A stretch of 64,000 nt of DNA from Streptomyces spongiicola (GTDB lineage: Bacteria; Actinomycetota; Actinomycetes; Streptomycetales; Streptomycetaceae). The notes under the pieces were generated by a model. It had not been told where the DNA came from. It worked only from the letters and a program-made list of their open reading frames with translations, and searched no databases. Below are positions 58,528-64,000 of this stretch, piece after piece; the stretch's first letter is position 1, and each line of letters opens with the position of its first letter. Position numbers and translations under genes: made by a program. Location: contig NZ_CP029254.1 in the NCBI RefSeq assembly GCF_003122365.1, positions 3,305,001 to 3,369,000 of the forward strand, given 5' to 3'.

Positions 58528-60045
58528 TCACGGACGACGGAGCGCGTCGGCGGCGTCGGCGCCACCCGCAAGCTCGCTCTCCAGCAGCTGCTTGCCGAGC
58601 AGCTCGGGGTCGGGCAGTTCCATCGGGTACTCGCCGTCGAAGCAGGCGCGGCACAGGTTCGGCTTGTCGATGGTGGTGGCCTCGATCATGCCGTCGATGG
58701 AGATGTACGCCAGCGAGTCGGCGCCCAGCGAAGTGCCGATCTCCTCGATCGTCATGCCGTTGGCGATCAGCTCGGCGCGGGTCGCGAAGTCGATGCCGAA
58801 GAAGCACGGCCACTTGACGGGAGGCGACGAGATCCGGATGTGGACCTCGGCTGCTCCGGCTTCGCGCAGCATCCGGACCAGGGCCCGCTGGGTGTTGCCG
58901 CGGACGATCGAGTCGTCGACCACCACCAGCCGTCGGCCCTTGATGACTTCCTTGAGGGGGTTCAGCTTGAGGCGGATGCCCAGTTGGCGGATCGTCTGGG
59001 AGGGCTGGATGAAGGTCCGGCCCACATAGGCGTTCTTGACCAGGCCAGAGCCGTAGGGGATGCCGGAGGCCTCCGCGTAGCCGATGGCCGCGGGAGTGCC
59101 GGACTCCGGCGTCGCTATGACGAGATCGGCCTCGACGGGTGCCTCCTTCGCCAGGCGGCGGCCCATCTCCACACGGGAGAGGTACACGTTCCGGCCGGCG
59201 ATGTCGGTGTCGGGGCGGGCGAGGTAGACGTACTCGAAGACACAGCCCTTGGGCTTCGCTTCTGCGAAGCGGGAGGTGCGGATGCCGTTCTCGTCTATCG
59301 CGATGAGCTCACCCGGCTCGATCTCGCGCACCAGACTCGCACCGCAGATGTCGAGTGCGGCCGACTCGGAGGCCACCACCCAGCCGCGCTCCAGCCGGCC
59401 GAGGACCAGCGGGCGGATGCCCTGCGGGTCGCGGGCGGCGTACAGGGTGTCCTCGTCCATGAAGACCAGGGAGAAGGCTCCCCGGACGTCGGGCAGGACC
59501 TTGGCGGCCGCCTCCTCGACGGTGAGGGGCTTGCCGTCGTCGTCCGTCTGCCCGGCGAGCAGCGCGGTGACGAGGTCGGTGTCGTTGGTGGCGGCGACCT
59601 GGGTGGCGCGGCCGTCCTGGCGGGGGAGGTCGGCGACCATCTCGGCGAGCCGGGCCGTGTTGACCAGGTTCCCGTTGTGGCCGAGCGCGATGGAGCCGTG
59701 GGCGGTCGCCCGGAAGGTCGGCTGGGCGTTCTCCCACACGGAGGCGCCCGTGGTCGAGTAGCGGGCGTGACCGACCGCGATATGGCCCTGGAGGGAGCCG
59801 AGGGAGGTCTCGTCGAAGACCTGGGACACGAGGCCCATGTCCTTGAAGACGAGGATCTGGGAGCCGTTGCTGACCGCGATGCCCGCGGATTCCTGGCCCC
59901 GGTGTTGAAGGGCGTAGAGCCCGAAGTACGTGAGCTTGGCGACCTCTTCACCCGGCGCCCAGACACCGAAGACGCCGCAAGCGTCCTGGGGGCCCTTCTC
60001 GCCGGGGAGCAGGTCGTGGCTGAGTCGTCCGTCACCACGTGGCAC
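58528..60045 (-). CDS. purF: amidophosphoribosyltransferase
   Basis: 505-residue first enzyme of purine synthesis; it transfers glutamine ammonia to PRPP. The N-terminal nucleophile is Cys23 in DACGVFGVW, preceded by a 22-residue propeptide that is expected to be removed. Glutaminase motifs include GLYALQHRGQESAG and HNGNLVN. The PRPP site is VVVDDSIVRGNT. ISSPPVKWPCFFGIDFA and NLCRACFDGEYP near the end are Cys-containing segments typical of the iron-sulfur type of PurF. The start at ATG 60045 and the length are normal. Confidence 0.97.
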   Translation of the reverse strand: MPRGDGRLSHDLLPGEKGPQDACGVFGVWAPGEEVAKLTYFGLYALQHRGQESAGIAVSNGSQILVFKDMGLVSQVFDETSLGSLQGHIAVGHARYSTTGASVWENAQPTFRATAHGSIALGHNGNLVNTARLAEMVADLPRQDGRATQVAATNDTDLVTALLAGQTDDDGKPLTVEEAAAKVLPDVRGAFSLVFMDEDTLYAARDPQGIRPLVLGRLERGWVVASESAALDICGASLVREIEPGELIAIDENGIRTSRFAEAKPKGCVFEYVYLARPDTDIAGRNVYLSRVEMGRRLAKEAPVEADLVIATPESGTPAAIGYAEASGIPYGSGLVKNAYVGRTFIQPSQTIRQLGIRLKLNPLKEVIKGRRLVVVDDSIVRGNTQRALVRMLREAGAAEVHIRISSPPVKWPCFFGIDFATRAELIANGMTIEEIGTSLGADSLAYISIDGMIEATTIDKPNLCRACFDGEYPMELPDPELLGKQLLESELAGGADAADALRRP

Positions 60046-60338
60046 GGCACCGAGTGTAGGCGAGATCGACCACTGGTCCGAATTGGGGATGCGGCGCAGA
60101 ACCGCCCCGACGGGATCAGAGGTTCACACAAAAGCCGCGTAACGAAGCCTTTGGGGGCTCCTACGGGTCAGTAGAGGGCGTGCACGGGCGTGCCGCACAT
60201 CACTCTCCGCACCGGCGGAGCGGGGGCTGCGGCTCCGGCTGGGCGGGGCCGGTGCGCACAGCGCGCGGGGCGGGCGCGCACAGCGGGACCGCCGGCCGTT
60301 CAGCAGGGGGCGCGGGCACCGCCGGCCCCGCGCGGCCG

Positions 60339-61190
60339 TCAGCCCGCCACCGCCACCAGCCCCTTCCCACTGCCCGCGGAGGTGAGGGTCAGACTGCGGT
60401 GCCCGAGCTCGTAGGAGACCTGGCCGGTGAGGGCGTCGGCCACGGCCTTCTCCAGCATCCCGGCGGTGCCGGTGCACATCTTGCGGGTACTGGACAGCCG
60501 GCCGACGGTGAGCATCGCAGCGGCCGTCTCCACCTCGGCCCGGAAGTCGTTGCAGCCGAGGTTGCCGCTCAGGGAGCCGTCCTCGCCGATCACGAAGTGC
60601 GCCCTGCCCTCGGTGCCGGGCGGCAGGGAGGCGGCCGCCTCCCCCTGGAGCAGGGCGGTGACGGTCCACTCGGTGCCCGCCAGCGGGGCGGCGGGCTGCG
60701 CGGTCAGCGCGATCGAGTCGCCGCCGGCGGCCACCAGGGTCAGGTTCTTCTCCGACACCTCCGCCTTCAGCTCACCGGAGAAGGCCGCACGCAGCGCCTC
60801 CTCGAAGTCGGCGACACCCTGCGGGCAGCCCATCTCCGTCATCTCCCCGGGCCCGACCGTGATGGTGTCGCCCTTGATCGTCACATCGGCACCGAAGCGG
60901 TTGCAGCCGTAGTTGCCCTCGGCGCGGCCCTTCGCGCCCGCCTCACCGGCCTCGCCCGCCTCACCGGCGGTGAACTCGACGTGGGCTCCCGCCGGTGCCG
61001 CGGTCCTCTTGCCGTCGACGGTCACCTCCCGGACGGTCCAGTGCACACCGGTGACAGGGGCCTCGGGCCGCACCGAGCCGCCCGCGCCGTCCCCCGCACC
61101 CTGCCCCCGGCCCTGTTCGGAGCCGCAGGCCGTGAGCGTGACGACGGCCGCCAGGGCGGCGACCGCGGGAACGATCAGTTGAGTACGCAT
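60339..61190 (-). CDS. lipoprotein with two META domains
   Basis: 283-residue predicted surface lipoprotein. The signal peptide ends in the lipobox LTAC (Cys22). Two META/HslJ-type domains follow (~residues 45-160 and ~170-280), each with the family core GNYGCNRFGADV / GNLGCNDFRAEV and a downstream Cys (MGCPQGV / KMCTGTAG). A short Gly/Glu slippage repeat (GEAGEAGEAG) lies in the first domain. META proteins are linked to envelope stress and heat-shock responses in other bacteria; the role here is not known. Confidence 0.9.
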   Translation of the reverse strand: MRTQLIVPAVAALAAVVTLTACGSEQGRGQGAGDGAGGSVRPEAPVTGVHWTVREVTVDGKRTAAPAGAHVEFTAGEAGEAGEAGAKGRAEGNYGCNRFGADVTIKGDTITVGPGEMTEMGCPQGVADFEEALRAAFSGELKAEVSEKNLTLVAAGGDSIALTAQPAAPLAGTEWTVTALLQGEAAASLPPGTEGRAHFVIGEDGSLSGNLGCNDFRAEVETAAAMLTVGRLSSTRKMCTGTAGMLEKAVADALTGQVSYELGHRSLTLTSAGSGKGLVAVAG

Positions 61191-61298
61191 ACCGGTCTGA
61201 CGGGACGGGCGTGGCCCCGGTTCCGGGAGCGGTATCCCGGTTGCGCGACGGACCTGGCCCGGGTTCCGCCGGAGCCGTCAGGACGTCAGCGGGAGCAG

Positions 61299-62093
61299 TC
61301 AGGCTCTCAGGGGAAGCAGCGCCGAGAGGTCGGAGCGCTCGCCGCTCGCGCTCACCCTCGCCGCTTCCCGCGCCGCCGCCCAGCCCTGCCGTCCCGTGGC
61401 CAGCCGGATCCAGGTCAGCGGGTCGGTCTCGACGACGTTCGGAGGCGTGCCGCGGGTGTGCCGGGGGCCCTCGACGCACTGCACCACGGCGTACGGCGGA
61501 ATCCTCAGCTCCACCGAGCCGCCGGGGGCCTTCACGGCGAGCGCGTCGGCGAGCAGGCGCACGGAGGCGGCCAGCGCCTGGCGTTCGTACGGGACGTCGA
61601 GCCCGGTCGCGTCCGCCAGGTCGTCGGTGTGGACGACCAGTTCGACGGCGCGGGTGACGAGGTGGTCCCCGAGCCGCATACCACCGGACCCGGTGCGCAC
61701 CAGCCGCTCTGCGGAGCTGCCCGCCAGCGCGGCTCCGACCGCTTCGGCGGTCCGCCCGTACAGGGCCGGGAGGTCCCGGGAGGCGCCGGCCGCCGGCCGT
61801 GCACCCTCGTCCGGGGCGCCCGACCACCCGGCCGCGGAGAACGGCCAGTCCAGCAGCGCGGCGTCCGCCTCAGCCGGCTCCGGGTGGTCGAGGGCCCCGG
61901 CGAGGGCGCCGAAGGTCAGCGCGATGTGCGCGGCGAGTTCGCGAACGGTCCAGTCACCGAGCCGGGTCGGCCGGGCCAGCTGCTCCGCGGTCAGCGTCCC
62001 GACGGCGTCCCGTACGTGCCCGAACTGGGCGAGGACGGCGGTGCGGATCCTGACGGGATCGTAGCTGCGGGTGCGCTTTCTGGCCGGTGGCAT
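61299..62093 (-). CDS. maleylpyruvate isomerase-like, mycothiol-dependent family protein
   Basis: 264-residue protein of the DinB-like/MDMPI superfamily. The N-terminal four-helix domain (~residues 15-160) shows LGDWTVRELAAHIALTFGAL and LVTRAVELVVHTDDLADATG, including the His residues used for metal binding. The C-terminal ~90 residues (GGSVELRIPPYAVVQCVEG, TDPLTWIRLATGRQGW) match the sterol-carrier-like domain common in this family. Likely a mycothiol-dependent transferase or isomerase; the substrate is unknown. ATG 62093 begins MPPARKRTRSYDPV. Confidence 0.85.
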   Translation of the reverse strand: MPPARKRTRSYDPVRIRTAVLAQFGHVRDAVGTLTAEQLARPTRLGDWTVRELAAHIALTFGALAGALDHPEPAEADAALLDWPFSAAGWSGAPDEGARPAAGASRDLPALYGRTAEAVGAALAGSSAERLVRTGSGGMRLGDHLVTRAVELVVHTDDLADATGLDVPYERQALAASVRLLADALAVKAPGGSVELRIPPYAVVQCVEGPRHTRGTPPNVVETDPLTWIRLATGRQGWAAAREAARVSASGERSDLSALLPLRA

Positions 62094-62239
62094 GCGGCCG
62101 AGACTAACCCGCACCTCTGACACCACCGGGACGCCTCCGCTGCCGGCGGCCGACCGCTGCCCGGGGGACGATGGAGAGGAGCCGTGGCTGCGAGCTACGG
62201 CGGCGGCCCCGAACCCGCTAGGCAAGGAGTGTGGCGGAC

Positions 62240-62644
62240 ATGTCCGAGCACCCGCACAGCGCCCTGGTCCGCCGGGGCTACGAAGCGTTCGGCGAAGCCG
62301 ACCGGGAGACCCTCCGCTCCCTGCTGACGGCGGACTGCGTGCACCACGTCCCCGGCCGAAGCCGGGTCTCCGGGCACTACAAGGGCCGGGAGAACATCCT
62401 GGACCTCTACCGGGAACTCGGTGAACTCACCGGCGGCACCATGCGGGTCGGTCTCAGGGGTGTGTACCCCGACGGCCGCGGGCACGTGATGGCCGTCCAC
62501 ACGATCTACGCCGACCGCGGCGACCGCGGGATCGAGATGCCCGGCGGGTTCTGGTTCACCGTCGCCGGCGGGAAGATCTCCGACATCGACGAGTGCGTCC
62601 AGGACATCGACGAGGCGGACGCGTTCTGGGGCGCCCCGGGCTGA
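62240..62644 (+). CDS. SnoaL/NTF2-like protein
   Basis: 134-residue single-domain protein of the nuclear transport factor 2 fold: ALVRRGYEAFGEADRETLRSLLTADCVHHVPGRS, YKGRENILDLYREL and FWFTVAGGKISDIDE. Such proteins are often small isomerases/cyclases or binding proteins; no catalytic assignment is possible. ATG 62240 is preferred (AAGGAG ~11 nt upstream), with GTG 62231 as the alternative. Divergent from the mycothiol-dependent family gene. Confidence 0.82.
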   Translation: MSEHPHSALVRRGYEAFGEADRETLRSLLTADCVHHVPGRSRVSGHYKGRENILDLYRELGELTGGTMRVGLRGVYPDGRGHVMAVHTIYADRGDRGIEMPGGFWFTVAGGKISDIDECVQDIDEADAFWGAPG

Positions 62645-62830
62645 GCGGTGAACGCCTCCTCGTCGCGCGCTGCCGCGGCCCCGCGCCGGGTGGCGGGGGC
62701 GCCGCCCTGCGCCCGGGTGCCGGGCCCGGCCGTCATCGGTGGACGCGGTCTCCCCCGCCCTGCGGTCTCCCTGCGGTCTCCCCCGCCCTGCGGCCCCCCG
62801 GGACAAGGCAGTCCCCCAGGCACGGCGGTT

Positions 62831-62859
62831 CCCCGGCCCGGAAGACCTCCGGGCCGGGG
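62831..62859 (-). terminator. purL terminator
   Basis: Perfect 11-bp arms CCCCGGCCCGG / complement with a 7-nt loop, ~35 bp after the purL stop. Immediately to the right of the SnoaL gene, direct repeats of CTGCGGTCTCCCCCGCC lie at ~62740-62800. Confidence 0.75.
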
Positions 62860-62893
62860 ACCGCCGCCGTCGGTGACTCGGGTGGACGGCGTC

Positions 62894-64000
62894 TCAGGCG
62901 AACAACGCCGGGACGGTCTCCTCGTGCGCGCTGCGCAGCTCGCCCAGCGGGACGGTGAACTCGCCCTGGACCTCCACCGCGTCCCCGTCGACCACACCGA
63001 TCCGGGTGGCCGGCAGGCCCCGCGCCCCGCACATGTCGGTGAAGCGGAGTTCCTCGCTGCGCGGCACCGCGACGACGGCGCGACCCGCGGACTCGGAGAA
63101 GAGGAACGTGAAGGCGTCGAGACCGTCCGGCACGACCAGCCGGGCGCCCTTCCCGCCGCGCAGGCAGGACTCGGTGACCGCCTGGACCAGACCGCCGTCG
63201 CTCAGGTCGTGGGCCGCGTCGATCATGCCGTCCCGGGAGCCCGAGACCAGGATCTCGGCGAGCAGCTTCTCCCGGTCCAGGTCGACCTTCGGCGGCAGAC
63301 CGCCGAGGTGGTCGTGGACCACCTGCGACCAGGCCGACCCGCCGAACTCCTCACGCGTGTCGCCCAGCAGGTAGAGCAGCTGGCCCTCCTCCGCGAACGC
63401 GACAGGCGTGCGGCGCGTCACGTCGTCGATCACCCCGAGCACGGCCACGACGGGCGTCGGGTGGATCGCCGTGTCGCCCGTCTGGTTGTAGAGCGAGACG
63501 TTGCCGCCGGTCACCGGGGTGCCGAGGTGCAGGCAGCCGTCCGCCAGACCGCGGGTGGCCTCGGCGAACTGCCACATGACGGCCGGGTCCTCGGGCGAAC
63601 CGAAGTTCAGGCAGTCGGAGACGGCGAGCGGCCTGGCACCCGAGGCGGCGACGTTGCGGTACGCCTCGGCCAGCGCGAGCTGCGCGCCCGCGTACGGGTC
63701 GAGCTTCGCGTACCGGCCGTTGCCGTCCGTCGCGACCGCCACACCGAGGTTGGTGTCCGGGTCGATACGGACCATGCCGGCGTCCTCGGGCTGGGCGAGC
63801 ACGGTGTTGCCCTGCACGAAGCGGTCGTACTGGTCCGTGATCCAGGACTTGGCGGCCTGGTTCGGGGACCCGACCAGCTTCAGGACCTGCTCGCGCAGCT
63901 CCCCGGACGTGGCCGGACGGGGCAGCCCGCCCGCGTCGTCCGCCTGCAGCGCGTCCTGCCACTCGGGGCGGGCGTACGGGCGGTGGTACGTCGGGCCCTC
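62894..64000 (-). CDS. purL: phosphoribosylformylglycinamidine synthase subunit PurL, 3' part
   Basis: C-terminal ~368 residues of the large FGAM synthase subunit (step four of purine synthesis); the 5' part lies beyond the window. Visible motifs: [13 protein letters not shown] and [25 protein letters not shown] near the edge, then [40 protein letters not shown] and [11 protein letters not shown], all diagnostic of the small (PurQ-dependent) actinobacterial PurL. The stop at 62894 is followed by a terminator. It is separated from purF/purM by three non-purine genes. Confidence 0.96.
   Translation of the reverse strand, partial: EGPTYHRPYARPEWQDALQADDAGGLPRPATSGELREQVLKLVGSPNQAAKSWITDQYDRFVQGNTVLAQPEDAGMVRIDPDTNLGVAVATDGNGRYAKLDPYAGAQLALAEAYRNVAASGARPLAVSDCLNFGSPEDPAVMWQFAEATRGLADGCLHLGTPVTGGNVSLYNQTGDTAIHPTPVVAVLGVIDDVTRRTPVAFAEEGQLLYLLGDTREEFGGSAWSQVVHDHLGGLPPKVDLDREKLLAEILVSGSRDGMIDAAHDLSDGGLVQAVTESCLRGGKGARLVVPDGLDAFTFLFSESAGRAVVAVPRSEELRFTDMCGARGLPATRIGVVDGDAVEVQGEFTVPLGELRSAHEETVPALFA

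Overview
The window is a very GC-rich actinomycete chromosome segment, almost certainly Streptomyces. It encodes BldC, an NsdA-like sporulation/antibiotic regulator, valine dehydrogenase and DUF3073, has ECF and SpoIIE-type regulators, many GTG starts, and codons ending in G or C. From memory, the order MarR / MFS / SpoIIE phosphatase / NDH-2 / TetR / ECF sigma / asparagine-synthase-like / NsdA-like / trmB / PrsW / M23 ... hrpA / tRNA-Asp / bldC / vdh / DUF3073 / purM / purF / purL resembles the conserved core around SCO4122 down to SCO4079 of S. coelicolor; this was not checked by search.

Core block 1 (1-23.6 kb): a divergent MarR/MFS pair with operator-like repeats; a soluble PAS-SpoIIE-HATPase phosphatase; a type II NADH dehydrogenase divergent from a TetR gene; an ECF sigma factor fused to a zinc-binding, membrane and NPCBM module; an asparagine-synthetase-like protein with a degenerate catalytic loop; an NsdA-family TPR regulator; L-2-hydroxyglutarate oxidase; TrmB; a PrsW-type membrane protease; an M23 cell-wall hydrolase behind a c-di-AMP (ydaO) riboswitch; a membrane SpoIIE phosphatase; a TipA-like MerR regulator with a 19-bp-spacer promoter; initiator tRNA-fMet; and a small DUF5988-like protein.

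Accessory island (about 23.6-47.7 kb) between conserved genes. Its left part is mobile-DNA debris: a GntR 3' fragment, IS110, IS701 and IS4 fragments, a complete IS630 element, a CPCC protein, a beheaded polymorphic toxin with a likely immunity gene, and a beheaded tyrosine integrase ending at a tRNA-Lys(UUU) 3' half (att remnant). Then come a 249-bp MITE-like element in a CTAG-rich intergenic stretch, a VapBC45-like toxin-antitoxin pair, a STAND-type NTPase with a restriction-endonuclease-like N-terminus, and a 1685-residue DUF4011-helicase-nuclease-DUF3320 protein (Hhe-like). The right part is a compact cluster: HD hydrolase, Nudix, HTH/PLD-like regulator, and on the other strand HAD phosphatase, radical SAM, dTMP-kinase-like, methyltransferase, CYTH and a small Cys-rich protein. 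I know of no description of this cluster as one system, and it is the best candidate for something new. The island ends in fragments of a transposase and a Ser/Thr kinase that truncate a secreted-protein gene.

Core block 2 (48.7-64 kb): HrpA helicase, tRNA-Asp, a small DUF6274-like protein, BldC, a hypothetical protein, valine dehydrogenase, DUF3073, purM and purF (one transcription unit), a META lipoprotein, a mycothiol-dependent isomerase-like protein, a SnoaL-like protein, and the 3' part of purL running off the right edge.
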